A stretch of DNA of 48,678 bases from DATBRC01 sp036560485 (GCA_036560485.1 DATBRC010000063.1:1-48678), one strand, 5' to 3'; counted from the first letter of the stretch, positions 34,241-42,814 are shown. Made by a program: numbers and translations. Notes: a model not told the origin generated them from the sequence alone.

Positions 34241-35440
34241 ATGCACTTGCAAAGTGATATTTGTATTGTCGGCAGCGGTGCTATTGGCAAAGTGACCGCG
34301 CTTGGTTTTGCTCAGGCAGGTTTTAGCGTCACATTGCTCGGCCCTTTTGATAACGGTAACCAGACGAGCAAGACACTAACGTCAGAATGGGACGTGCGTG
34401 TGTTCGCACTCAATCACACAGCGCATGATTTGCTGGCATCAGTCAAAGTATGGGATGCACTGGATATGTCACGTGTCGCTCCAGTCGACGCCATGGTCAT
34501 CAAAGGGGATGGCGCGCAGGATGCAGGCAATCTTGCATTCGACGCGTACAGTGCGCGAGTTGGCGAGTTGGCATGGATTGTTGAAGATCGCAACTTGAAT
34601 CAGGCACTGGATGCCGCGTTGAAGTTTTCACCCAATATCAAGCGAGTAGCGGGACAAGCGACACAGTTGCATACGGACAGTACCAAAGCCAACGTGCAAC
34701 TGGAGAATGGCGACACGCTACAAGCATCGTTATTGATCGGTGCAGATGGTGGCCAGTCCTGGGTGCGCAACCAATGCGATATTGGTATCGATTATCGGTC
34801 TTATGGGCAACGGGCGGTCGTCACCAATTTCGAATGCGAAAAGCCGCATCACGGCGTTGCCCATCAATGGTTTACATCGTCCGAAGGCATCATCGCGTTG
34901 CTACCGTTACCCGGTCAGCGCGTGTCGTTGGTCTGGTCAGCACCGGAAGCCTTGGCAGAAGAGTTGTTGCACGAACCGATGACATATTTGGCACAACGCT
35001 TGTCATCCTACGCTGAAGAAAAACTGGGCCAATTGAAACCGGTTCAACCGGAAGTCGCCAAGGCATTTCCTTTGTCGCTGATTCGCGCGAATGCGATCAC
35101 GGCGCCGCGCATAGCGCTTGTCGGAGACGCCGCGCATGTGGTGCATCCTCTCGCCGGACATGGCATGAATCTGGGTTTTGCCGACGTGGCAGCACTGCTA
35201 AAAACAGTCAGTCAACGTGAGTCGTATCGTGACTGCGGCGATGATCGCGTGCTGGCGCGTTACGCACGGGCACGCAAGGAAGACATATTATTAATGCAAT
35301 TGGCGACCGATGGATTGGCCCATTTGTTTGCAGTGGATTTCGGGCCATTGCGCACAATCCGTAATACAGGATTGAACTTGCTGAACAAGTTGCCTGTCAT
35401 AAAACGGCATTTGATTGCACATGCATTGGGGAAAAGTTAG
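34241..35440 (+). CDS. UbiH/UbiF-family FAD-dependent hydroxylase
   Basis: A 399-residue flavoprotein monooxygenase of the UbiH/UbiF/UbiI/COQ6 family, which hydroxylates the ubiquinone ring. The FAD-binding Rossmann motif is DICIVGSGAIGKVTALGFA near the N-terminus; the middle has LLIGADGGQSWVR, and the C-terminal GDAAHVVHPLAGHGMNLGF contacts the flavin. Family members differ in the ring position they modify, and I cannot assign C5, C6 or C1 from sequence alone. It is upstream of dsbC on the same strand but separated by 152 bases that include a dyad. UbiX at 13021 serves the same pathway. Confidence 0.88.
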   Translation: MHLQSDICIVGSGAIGKVTALGFAQAGFSVTLLGPFDNGNQTSKTLTSEWDVRVFALNHTAHDLLASVKVWDALDMSRVAPVDAMVIKGDGAQDAGNLAFDAYSARVGELAWIVEDRNLNQALDAALKFSPNIKRVAGQATQLHTDSTKANVQLENGDTLQASLLIGADGGQSWVRNQCDIGIDYRSYGQRAVVTNFECEKPHHGVAHQWFTSSEGIIALLPLPGQRVSLVWSAPEALAEELLHEPMTYLAQRLSSYAEEKLGQLKPVQPEVAKAFPLSLIRANAITAPRIALVGDAAHVVHPLAGHGMNLGFADVAALLKTVSQRESYRDCGDDRVLARYARARKEDILLMQLATDGLAHLFAVDFGPLRTIRNTGLNLLNKLPVIKRHLIAHALGKS

Positions 35441-35504
35441 TAACAATTCCACAAGAAGTATTTGTAATTTTGCTATTTGATTCCCGCTATGCACGTTTCG
35501 CGAC

Positions 35505-35542
35505 AATCATGCATACTTCATGTATTGCATTTGTGCATGATT
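35505..35542 (+). promoter_or_regulatory. Inverted repeat upstream of dsbC
   Basis: Perfect nine-base arms AATCATGCA (35505-35513) and TGCATGATT (35534-35542) with a 20-base spacer, 50 bases before the dsbC start. No T-run follows. It could bind a dimeric regulator or form a hairpin in a read-through transcript. Confidence 0.4.
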
Positions 35543-35592
35543 CTGCAAACTAATTCAATAACCAAATAGCTTTGGAAATAATCGAGACAATC

Positions 35593-36318
35593 ATGAAAAC
35601 TATTAAAGCAGCTTTCATCAGCCTGTCGGCATTGATCGCAATGTCATCATTCGCTGAGCCACTGCCTGAGACAAGCATCAAGCAGAAAGTCGAAGGCAAT
35701 TTGCACGAAGGGGTCGGCGTCGAATCGGTAATCAAGACACCCTACAGCGGTTTGTACGAGGTGCGCACTTCCAATGGCGAAATTTTGTATGCGGATAAGG
35801 AAGCGAAATACATATTCAGTGGCCACATCATGAATGCGACCACGTTGGAAGACTACACCAAGGCGCGCACGGATGAAATCAACAAGATCAAATTCGCGGA
35901 CTTGCCTTTTGATTCAGCGATCAAGATGGTGAAGGGAGATGGCAAGCGTGTCATCGCGGTATTTGAAGATCCGAATTGCGGCTACTGTAAACATCTGCGC
36001 CAAACGTTGAGCCAGATGAACAACATTACGGTATACACATTCATGTTCAATATTCTGGCAGCGGATTCTTCAGTCAAATCCAAGAATATCTGGTGCTCGT
36101 CCGATCGCCTGAAGGCATGGGATGACTGGATGTTGAACGGCAAGGCCGCCCCAGCTGCACCGGCGACTTGTACTTCCGACCCGAATGAAAAAATATTCGC
36201 ATTAGGACGGAAAATGAAAATTAATGGCACACCATCTATTTTCTTTACTGACGGTTCACGCATCCCGGGTGCCGTGGATGAAAAGACCATCGAACAGAAA
36301 TTTGCTTCCATTAAATAG
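35593..36318 (+). CDS. dsbC: DsbC, periplasmic thiol:disulfide isomerase
   Basis: Corrects wrong disulfides in periplasmic proteins and is kept reduced by DsbD. It has 241 residues: a signal peptide (residues 1-21, ending SSFA), an N-terminal dimerisation domain (about 22-85) and a thioredoxin domain with CGYC at 129-132 (EDPNCGYCKH) and the cis-proline loop NGTPSIFF. A second cysteine pair (IWCSSD and ATCTSD) corresponds to the structural disulfide of E. coli DsbC. I use ATG 35593; a TTG at 35572 in frame would lengthen the signal peptide without benefit. DsbB is encoded at 25727. Confidence 0.95.
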   Translation: MKTIKAAFISLSALIAMSSFAEPLPETSIKQKVEGNLHEGVGVESVIKTPYSGLYEVRTSNGEILYADKEAKYIFSGHIMNATTLEDYTKARTDEINKIKFADLPFDSAIKMVKGDGKRVIAVFEDPNCGYCKHLRQTLSQMNNITVYTFMFNILAADSSVKSKNIWCSSDRLKAWDDWMLNGKAAPAAPATCTSDPNEKIFALGRKMKINGTPSIFFTDGSRIPGAVDEKTIEQKFASIK

Positions 36319-36387
36319 TTGCACTCTGCCGCGCCAGTTTATGCATGTGTGTAGCTGACCATAAACGCATGTCCACTGATCACACAC

Positions 36388-36422
36388 TATAATCGGATCT
36401 CGCCACACGGAGATCCGATTAT
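36388..36422 (+). promoter_or_regulatory. Perfect 13-bp inverted repeat over the acuI promoter, RBS and start
   Basis: Arms ATAATCGGATCTC (36389-36401) and GAGATCCGATTAT (36410-36422) are perfect complements around eight bases. The left arm overlaps a consensus TATAAT (36388-36393); the right arm includes the GGAG ribosome binding site and the first two bases of the ATG. It is either an operator for a repressor or, in transcripts arriving from upstream, a hairpin hiding the start. No good -35 box is visible. Confidence 0.6.
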
Positions 36423-37410
36423 GTTCAACGCAATCCTGCTTGCCAAAAACGACGACGGCACAACTGCTGCCAAACTCACACAACTCGATGATGCACAGCT
36501 GCCCGCCGATGGTGATGTGACAGTCAAGATCGACTACTCCACAATCAATTACAAAGACGGGCTCGCCATCACCGGCAAATCGCCTGTGGTGCGCAAATGG
36601 CCGATGGTGCCTGGCATCGACGGTAGTGGCGAAGTGATTTCGTCAACGCATCCGGATTGGAAAGCCGGCGATGCATTCATCTTGAACGGTTGGGGCGTCG
36701 GTGAATCACATATGGGTTGCCTCGCACAACGTGCCAAGCTTAAAGGCGATTGGCTGATTCCGCGCCCTGGCAATATGACTGCAAAGACAGCGATGGCGAT
36801 CGGCACTGCAGGATACACAGCCATGTTGAGCGCAATGGCACTGGAAGAACAAGGCATCACCAAAGACAGCGGGGAAATTTTAGTGACCGGTGCATCCGGC
36901 GGTGTCGGCAGTGTAGCGATTGCGATTTTGTCTGGATGGGGTTATCGCGTTGTTGCTTCTACCGGCAAGTTATCAGAATCAGATTATCTAAAATCACTCG
37001 GTGCAGCAGAAGTAATCGATCGCACAGAATTGTCTGCTGCAGGCAAGCCGCTGCAAAAAGAACGCTGGGCCGGCGTGATCGATGCAGTCGGTTCGCACAC
37101 GTTGGTCAATGCGCTCGCGCAGACGCGCTACGGTGGCGTGGTGACTGCCTGCGGTTTGGCGCAAGGGATGGATTTGCCCGCGTCGGTTGCGCCATTCATT
37201 TTGCGCGGAATTAAATTGATTGGAATCGACAGCGTGATGGCGCCGAAAGAAAAGCGCATTACCGCCTGGTATAAACTTGCGTCTGATTTGGATGCAGATA
37301 AACTGGCACGCATCACGCATGAGATCACATTGGCCGAAGCATTGAAGCAGGCGCCTGATATCCTCGCAGGAAAAATTCGTGGGCGGTTGGTGGTGAATGT
37401 GAACGCATGA
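36421..37410 (+). CDS. acuI: AcuI/YhdH-type acrylyl-CoA reductase (MDR family)
   Basis: A 329-residue medium-chain dehydrogenase/reductase of the YhdH/AcuI group, which reduces acryloyl-CoA to propionyl-CoA with NADPH; this detoxifies acryloyl-CoA made from 3-hydroxypropionate or DMSP. Family features: YSTINYKDGLAITGKSPVVR, PGIDGSGEV, GTAGYTAMLSAMALE, the nucleotide-binding VTGASGGVGSVAI with S in ASTGKLSE favouring NADPH, and RYGGVVTACGLAQG. Zinc-binding residues of alcohol dehydrogenases are absent, as expected. The start lies inside a perfect inverted repeat, suggesting tight control. Confidence 0.88.
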   Translation: MFNAILLAKNDDGTTAAKLTQLDDAQLPADGDVTVKIDYSTINYKDGLAITGKSPVVRKWPMVPGIDGSGEVISSTHPDWKAGDAFILNGWGVGESHMGCLAQRAKLKGDWLIPRPGNMTAKTAMAIGTAGYTAMLSAMALEEQGITKDSGEILVTGASGGVGSVAIAILSGWGYRVVASTGKLSESDYLKSLGAAEVIDRTELSAAGKPLQKERWAGVIDAVGSHTLVNALAQTRYGGVVTACGLAQGMDLPASVAPFILRGIKLIGIDSVMAPKEKRITAWYKLASDLDADKLARITHEITLAEALKQAPDILAGKIRGRLVVNVNA

Positions 37411-37424
37411 GCCACATACACTAT

Positions 37425-37522
37425 TCCCTCTCCTTCAAGGGGAGGGTTAGGGTGGGGATGGGTAAAACTGCGCAATTTCCAAACCCATCCCCATCCCCGC
37501 CTTCCCCTTGAAAGGGAAGGAG
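37425..37522. repeat. REP-like intergenic inverted repeat
   Basis: A long imperfect palindrome between acuI and the M61 gene. The inner arms GGGGATGGGT (37454-37463) and ACCCATCCCC (37483-37492) match perfectly; the outer parts (CTCCTTCAAGGGGAGGG near 37430 and CCCCTTGAAAGGGAAGGAG at 37504-37522) pair with gaps. This GC-skewed form with GGGTTAGGGTGGGGATGGGT is a common dispersed element of proteobacteria. Only one copy is in the window. Confidence 0.7.
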
Positions 37523-37572
37523 TATTCTTACAATCAGAACTGTCTATACGTCCACAAATAAAATGTGAAAAA

Positions 37573-39384
37573 ATGAAACCCACAATGCACGCCATCAATT
37601 ACACAATTCTGCCTAAAGATTTATCCGGCCATCTTTTTGAAATAACGCTCACAGTTAAATCACCCAATCCAGAAGGGCAGATATTCTCGTTGCCAGCCTG
37701 GATCCCCGGCAGTTACATGATCCGCGAATTCGCACGCAACATCGTGCAGATCAGTGCTGAATCAAAAGGCAAAAAAGTAGCGTTAAAAAAACTCGACAAG
37801 CACACATGGCAAGCAGCACCGTGCGATGGCGCATTGACCTTACGCTACGAAGTCTATGCATGGGATTTGTCAGTACGTGCCGCGCATTTGGATCAGACGC
37901 ATGGTTTCTTCAACGGCAGCAGTGTATTCCTGTGCGTGCATGGACAAGAGAATGTTCCACACGTGGTCGATATCCAGGCACCGACGCTGTCGGAAGATGG
38001 CGACAGTAAAACCAAATGGCGTGTCGCTACCGCACTGCCGGAACTCAAGGCCAAACGCTACGGCTTCGGCTCCTACATCGCCGCCAATTACGACGAGTTG
38101 ATCGATCATCCGGTTGAGATGGGTACATTCGCATTGGCGACCTTTAAAGCTCACGGCGTGCCCCATGACATCGTCATCACAGGCATCGTACCCAATCTTG
38201 ACATGGCGCGTTTGAAAACCGATTTGCAGAAAATCTGTGAAACCGAGATTGCACTGTTCGAGCCGAAGACCAAACGCGCACCGATGGATCGCTATGTGTT
38301 CATGACAATGGCAGTCGGCGATGGCTACGGCGGCTTGGAGCATCGTGCATCCACCGCACTGATTTGCTCGCGTGCTGATTTGCCTGTCAAGGGCCAGAAG
38401 GAAATGAGCGATGGCTATCGCACTTATCTCGGCCTGTGCAGCCATGAATATTTCCATACGTGGAATGTCAAACGGATCAAGCCTGCTGTTTTTGCACCCT
38501 ATGATTTAAATGCGGAAGCCTATACCTCGTTGCTGTGGTTGTTTGAGGGTTTTACCAGCTATTACGACGATTTGATTCTGGTGCGCAGTGGCGTGATTGA
38601 TGAGGTCGCGTATTTCAAATTGCTCGCCAAAACCATCAATGGCGTACTGCGCGGCAGCGGTCGCCACAAGCAAAGCGTGGCCGAATCCAGCTTTGATGCA
38701 TGGACCAAATATTATCGTCAGGATGAAAACTCACCCAATGCGATCGTCAGCTATTACACCAAAGGATCGTTGGTTGGATTGGCGCTCGACTTGACGATTC
38801 GCGCTGAGACCAAAGGCAAGAAATCACTGAACCATGTTATGCGTGCGTTATGGCAGCGCTACGGACGTGATTTTTATTCCGGTGCTGCTGATGGGCGAGG
38901 TGTCACAGAAACCGAAGTGGAAGCCTTATTTGATGAAGTGACAGGTTTGAAATTAAAGCGGCTATTGGATCGATTTGTGTACGGCACAGATGACCTGCCG
39001 CTTGCAAAATTGCTTGCGCCATTCGGCGTGACGCTGGAAAATCAACGCAAGAACGTCAAACCAAGTTTGAATGTGCGCACCACGCGCGACGGCAATGATT
39101 GCAAATTGGCGAATGTGTATGAAGGTTGCGCTGCGCATCGTGCGGGCTTGTCCGCTGGGGATGTGCTGGTTGCGCTGGAAGGGTTGCGTGTTACGGCGAC
39201 TAATCTGGAATCGCTACTGGCGCGCTATCGGGTTGGCGAATCTGTTACGTTGTACGCATTCAGACGTGATGAGTTGATGACGTTTGTGGTGAAGCTGGCA
39301 GAGGATGATGTACCGCAGATAGGATTGTCTGTACAAGAAAAATTGGTGGCTGCTGGCAAGATGCGCAAGGACTGGTTGCAGTGA
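37573..39384 (+). CDS. M61-family glycyl aminopeptidase with PDZ domain
   Basis: A 603-residue zinc metallopeptidase of family M61. The N-terminal beta domain (1 to about 190) is followed by the catalytic domain: zinc motif HEYFHTWNVKRIKP (H291, E292, H295) with the third ligand E325 in LLWLFEGFTSYYDD, and the upstream YGGLEHRAST strand that lines the active site. A PDZ domain occupies about 490-580 (EGCAAHRAGLSAGDVLVALEG). There is no signal peptide, so it should act in the cytosol on small peptides with N-terminal glycine or alanine. ATG 37573 or 37585 may start it. It converges with trpC across 23 bases. Confidence 0.92.
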   Translation: MKPTMHAINYTILPKDLSGHLFEITLTVKSPNPEGQIFSLPAWIPGSYMIREFARNIVQISAESKGKKVALKKLDKHTWQAAPCDGALTLRYEVYAWDLSVRAAHLDQTHGFFNGSSVFLCVHGQENVPHVVDIQAPTLSEDGDSKTKWRVATALPELKAKRYGFGSYIAANYDELIDHPVEMGTFALATFKAHGVPHDIVITGIVPNLDMARLKTDLQKICETEIALFEPKTKRAPMDRYVFMTMAVGDGYGGLEHRASTALICSRADLPVKGQKEMSDGYRTYLGLCSHEYFHTWNVKRIKPAVFAPYDLNAEAYTSLLWLFEGFTSYYDDLILVRSGVIDEVAYFKLLAKTINGVLRGSGRHKQSVAESSFDAWTKYYRQDENSPNAIVSYYTKGSLVGLALDLTIRAETKGKKSLNHVMRALWQRYGRDFYSGAADGRGVTETEVEALFDEVTGLKLKRLLDRFVYGTDDLPLAKLLAPFGVTLENQRKNVKPSLNVRTTRDGNDCKLANVYEGCAAHRAGLSAGDVLVALEGLRVTATNLESLLARYRVGESVTLYAFRRDELMTFVVKLAEDDVPQIGLSVQEKLVAAGKMRKDWLQ

Positions 39385-39407
39385 ATTGGTTTGAAATTCA
39401 AAAGGGA

Positions 39408-40208
39408 TCAGCCAAACAGCCTCTCCAACTCCACCCCAGGTTCCGGTGCACGCATAAACGCCTCTCCAACCAAAAACGCATGCACATTCACATCGCGCAT
39501 CCGTTTCACATCATCCTGTACCAAAATCCCCGACTCGGTAATCACCAACTTGTCAGACGAAATACGTGGCAGCAAATCGATCGTGGTTTGCAACGACACT
39601 TCGAATGTGCGCAAGTTGCGGTTGTTAATTCCCAGCATCGCAGTCTTTAATCGCAACGCTGCAGTCAGTTCTTCGCTGTTATGCACCTCGACTAGCACGC
39701 CCATGCCGAGCTCATGCGCACATGCTTCCAGTTCTGCCATCAAGCCATGATCAAGTGCAGCGACGATCAACAGAATGCAATCAGCATCCCAAGAGCGCGC
39801 TTCATACACTTGATATGGATCGATCATGAAATCCTTGCGCAATACCGGGATAGAACACGCGGCACGCGCTTGCTGCAAATATTCCGGTGCCCCTTGGAAG
39901 AATTGTTTGTCGGTCAGTACCGATAAACATGCTGCGCCGTGTGAGGCGTAACTGGTTGCGATCTCGGCTGGTTTGAAGTCCGCACGCAAAATGCCTTTGG
40001 ATGGCGATGCTTTTTTCACTTCGGCGATCACGCCTGCTTTGCCAGCAGCGATCTTGCCTCGCAAGCTTGCTTCAAAGCCGCGCAGCGTTTTTCTGGCTTC
40101 CTGATTGCTTTCAACTTCGCGGCGCAGGCTCGCCAGATCGCGATATTTTTTCGCTGTGGCGACTTCGTCTGCTTTGACGTCGAGAATTTTATTGAGGATG
40201 TCGGACAT
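39408..40208 (-). CDS. trpC: TrpC, indole-3-glycerol phosphate synthase
   Basis: Closes the indole ring of tryptophan from carboxyphenylamino-deoxyribulose phosphate. The protein is 266 residues in the stand-alone form (no TrpF fusion). Conserved barrel segments are IAEVKKASPSKGILR, SVLTDKQFFQG, VLRKDFMIDPYQV, GINNRNLRTFEVS and ITESGILVQDDVKRM. I start it at ATG 40208 (MSDILNKILDVKADEVATAK), since the longer frame adds residues unlike the family. It is last in the trp cluster, with a GNAT gene and a dRS3-like repeat between it and trpD, so transcription from the trp promoter may not be simple. Confidence 0.96.
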   Translation of the reverse strand: MSDILNKILDVKADEVATAKKYRDLASLRREVESNQEARKTLRGFEASLRGKIAAGKAGVIAEVKKASPSKGILRADFKPAEIATSYASHGAACLSVLTDKQFFQGAPEYLQQARAACSIPVLRKDFMIDPYQVYEARSWDADCILLIVAALDHGLMAELEACAHELGMGVLVEVHNSEELTAALRLKTAMLGINNRNLRTFEVSLQTTIDLLPRISSDKLVITESGILVQDDVKRMRDVNVHAFLVGEAFMRAPEPGVELERLFG

Positions 40209-40294
40209 GGTTTTTTGTAATCTTGGGTTGAGCTTGGTTCTTTGTTTTGTGAAGCTGATCACATTGTTGCAATGTGGGTTAACTTTCTACCGTT

Positions 40295-40375
40295 GTTTCC
40301 GCGCAGGCGGGAATCCATTGTGAGTGGGCTCGTTCAACCGGCTTATGGATTCCCGTTTGCACGGGAATGACGGGA
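40295..40375. repeat. dRS3-like inverted repeat element
   Basis: Arms GCAGGCGGGAATCCAT (40303-40318) and ATGGATTCCCGTTTGC (40345-40360) pair at 14 of 16 positions, and the right side contains ATTCCC-N8-GGGAAT (40349-40368), the format of neisserial dRS3 repeats, followed by GACGGG. Similar elements are scattered through betaproteobacterial genomes. It fills most of the 185-base gap between the GNAT gene and trpC. Confidence 0.7.
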
Positions 40376-40393
40376 GTGTTTGTCGCGCAAGCA

Positions 40394-40810
40394 TTATTTA
40401 TTTACGTTTGCCAAACGGCGCATCAATCTTTTCGGGTCGGGCACTGCCGTAAAGCCAAATTGTTCATACAAGCTATGCGCATCCTCGGTACCGAGCATGA
40501 AATTCACGCCGCACAGTTCAGGGTGCGACAAAATTTCCTGCACAATCAATTTGCCATACCCTTTGCCGCGATGTTCTTTCAATACGAATACGTCACGTAA
40601 ATAGCCGAAGTCGGCATAGTCGGTAATGACACGGCCAAATGCTATTTGCTTATCACCGATATAGCCGCCGAAGCACATTGAATGCGCCAGCGACTTGCGA
40701 ACAATCTCAAGCGATACGCCTTTTTTCCAATACGACTCTTCAGATAAAAAACGATGGATGAGCGGGATATCCAGCTCATCTTGATTCGTTGAGATTCTGA
40801 ATGCTGTCAC
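40394..40810 (-). CDS. GNAT-family N-acetyltransferase
   Basis: A 138-residue acetyltransferase of the Gcn5-related family. The acetyl-CoA pyrophosphate loop is EHRGKGYGKLIVQEI (about residues 79-93); before it lie AFGRVITDYADFGYLRDVFV strands, and the C-terminal YEQFGFTAVPDP is the usual end of the fold. The substrate is unknown. It begins five bases after trpD on the same strand, so it should be co-transcribed with trpE-G-D; it may just be a passenger, or act on a Trp-pathway amine, which the sequence cannot tell. Confidence 0.88.
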   Translation of the reverse strand: MTAFRISTNQDELDIPLIHRFLSEESYWKKGVSLEIVRKSLAHSMCFGGYIGDKQIAFGRVITDYADFGYLRDVFVLKEHRGKGYGKLIVQEILSHPELCGVNFMLGTEDAHSLYEQFGFTAVPDPKRLMRRLANVNK

Positions 40811-40815
40811 AGCGA

Positions 40816-41850
40816 TTAATTGTTGCCTAATTTCTGTGTCGTTTGTACAAACTCGACAAGCTTCTTGCGTGCCGCGCCTGATCCAATTGCTTCACGTGCT
40901 TTTATCAATCCATCTGCAATCGAAGTTGCAACACCTGCTGCATACAAAGCCGTACCCGCATTCAACACGACGATATCGCGCACCGGCCCCGCCTTGTTAT
41001 CCAATGCCTCGAAAATCTTGTCTTTCGATTCCGCCGCATTCGCGACTTTCAAATTGCGGCTGGCAACCATCTGCAATCCGAAATCTTCCGGATGGATGTC
41101 ATATTCGCGAATTTCGCCGTTGATCAATTCGCCGACCATGGTGGCCGCGCCCAACGATACTTCATCCATATTGTCGCGACCCCAGACGACGATCGCATGT
41201 TGTGCACCCAGGCGTTGCAACACACGCACCTGGATGCCGACCAGATCGGGATGGAACACACCCATCAAGATATTCGGTGCGCCGGCCGGATTGGTCAGCG
41301 GGCCGAGGATGTTGAAAATCGTGCGCACGCCGAGTTCCTTGCGTACCGGTGCAGCGTGCTTCATCGCAGCATGATGGTTCGGCGCGAACATGAAGCCGAT
41401 GCCGCTTTGTTCGATCGATTGTGCGACCTGTTCCGGCTTCAAATTGATATTGACGCCGAGCGCCTCCAATACATCGGCACTACCTGATGATGACGATACG
41501 CTGCGTCCGCCATGCTTGGCAACGCGAGCACCTGCAGCAGCAGCAACAAACATCGATGCAGTCGAGATATTGAAAGTATGCGCACCATCGCCGCCGGTGC
41601 CGACAATGTCGAGCAGGTTTTTTGTGTCGGCGACTTGCACTTTGGTCGCGAACTCACGCATCACTTGCGCAGCGGCGGCGATTTCACCGATCGATTCTTT
41701 CTTGACGCGCAAACCCATCGTCAATGCGGCGATCATCACCGGCGACATTTCGCCACCCATGATCTGGCGGAACAATGACAGCATCTCATCGTGGAAAATC
41801 TCGCGATGATCGATGCAGCGCAACAGTGCTTCTTGTGATGTGATCGGCAT
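40816..41850 (-). CDS. trpD: TrpD, anthranilate phosphoribosyltransferase
   Basis: Transfers phosphoribose from PRPP to anthranilate. It is 344 residues, the usual length. The PRPP loop is IVGTGGDGAHTFNISTAS (about 81-98), followed by KHGGRSVSSSSGSADVLEALG; the anthranilate site includes APNHHAAMKHAAPVRKELG, and a Mg-binding DEVSLGA lies further on. It is preceded by a small secreted-protein gene (35-base gap) and followed at five bases by a GNAT gene. No glutamine amidotransferase domain is fused; TrpG is separate. Confidence 0.97.
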   Translation of the reverse strand: MPITSQEALLRCIDHREIFHDEMLSLFRQIMGGEMSPVMIAALTMGLRVKKESIGEIAAAAQVMREFATKVQVADTKNLLDIVGTGGDGAHTFNISTASMFVAAAAGARVAKHGGRSVSSSSGSADVLEALGVNINLKPEQVAQSIEQSGIGFMFAPNHHAAMKHAAPVRKELGVRTIFNILGPLTNPAGAPNILMGVFHPDLVGIQVRVLQRLGAQHAIVVWGRDNMDEVSLGAATMVGELINGEIREYDIHPEDFGLQMVASRNLKVANAAESKDKIFEALDNKAGPVRDIVVLNAGTALYAAGVATSIADGLIKAREAIGSGAARKKLVEFVQTTQKLGNN

Positions 41851-41885
41851 GGTGAGTCCTCGGATAGGCTGGTGTTTGTTGTTGC

Positions 41886-42248
41886 TTATTCTTGAGTGTA
41901 GCGTTTCAATTTTTCGATATGCGCATAATCCATGTCGGCTTCACAAGCGACTTGCTCATTTTTAGTGGATTGCTTGCGGCAAGTATTTTTGCGCTCGCGT
42001 ACATGATGCGCCTGCTGTGCACGATATTGATTCAGTTTGAACTTGTCATGCATTTTTTCAATCGCATCCAACGCAGCAATATCCTCATTGCGCAATAGAT
42101 TGGCCGCATGGTTGCGTTCCGCTTCGATGCAGGTGCGCAAGCCGGTTGCATCTTTTTCTTTCTGCTGACATTTTTCGAAAGAGCCGGCGTATGACGTCGA
42201 TGTGACAGTCGATGCAATCAACAACAGACAAAAAAGAAAAGGACGCAT
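41886..42248 (-). CDS. Small exported four-cysteine protein inside the trp operon
   Basis: A 120-residue protein I cannot name. It starts one base past the trpG stop with GGAGGG five bases upstream, so it is clearly translated with the trp genes. Residues 1-21 are a signal peptide (RPFLFCLLLIASTVTSTSYA). The mature domain is highly charged and helical with four cysteines (KCQQKEK, RTCIEAE, NTCRKQ, VACEAD) that could make two disulfides, somewhat like LprI-type small exported proteins, though this resemblance is weak. An exported protein has no obvious part in tryptophan synthesis. Confidence 0.75.
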   Translation of the reverse strand: MRPFLFCLLLIASTVTSTSYAGSFEKCQQKEKDATGLRTCIEAERNHAANLLRNEDIAALDAIEKMHDKFKLNQYRAQQAHHVRERKNTCRKQSTKNEQVACEADMDYAHIEKLKRYTQE

Positions 42249-42249
42249 A

Positions 42250-42813
42250 TCAGCCCTCCAAAAAATTTTTAAGAAGCAGATGGCCGTGCTCGGATAAAAT
42301 CGATTCCGGATGGAATTGCACGCCTTGCACGTTGAATTGCTTGTGACGCACGCCCATGATTTCGCCATCATCGGTCCATGCTGTGATTTCAAGACAGTCC
42401 GGCAATGACGAACGCTCAATCGCCAGCGAGTGGTACCGAATGATGGTGTAAGGGCTGGGAATATTCTTGAACACGCCGACGCCGGTATGTGTGATCTGCG
42501 ATGTTTTGCCATGCATCACTTGCTGCGCACGTATCACTTTGCCGCCGAACGCCGCGCCAATCGCTTGATGACCGAGGCAGACACCAAGGATCGGAAGTTT
42601 TCCACCGAACTGTTGCAGCACCGGCACCGATACGCCTGCTTCATGCGGTGTGCATGGGCCGGGCGAGATGCAGATGCGATCCGGCTTCAATGCGGTGATT
42701 TGTTCCAGCGTGATTTCATCATTGCGGAAAGTTCTTACATCTTCACCGAGTTCGCCGAAGTATTGCACCACGTTGTAGGTGAAGGAGTCGTAGTTGTCGA
42801 TCATCAGTAACAT
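42250..42813 (-). CDS. trpG: TrpG, anthranilate synthase glutamine amidotransferase
   Basis: Supplies ammonia from glutamine to TrpE. The 187-residue class I amidotransferase begins MLLMIDNYDSFTYNVVQYFG; the nucleophile is C79 in GVCLGHQAIG, and H168/E170 in FHPES complete the triad. The PGPCTPHEAG oxyanion loop is present. The start at 42813 lies one base after the trpE stop, so the two subunits are translationally coupled; the longer frame upstream belongs to trpE sequence. It may also serve folate synthesis as PabA, as in many bacteria with a single such protein. Confidence 0.96.
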   Translation of the reverse strand: MLLMIDNYDSFTYNVVQYFGELGEDVRTFRNDEITLEQITALKPDRICISPGPCTPHEAGVSVPVLQQFGGKLPILGVCLGHQAIGAAFGGKVIRAQQVMHGKTSQITHTGVGVFKNIPSPYTIIRYHSLAIERSSLPDCLEITAWTDDGEIMGVRHKQFNVQGVQFHPESILSEHGHLLLKNFLEG

Positions 42814-42814
42814 G

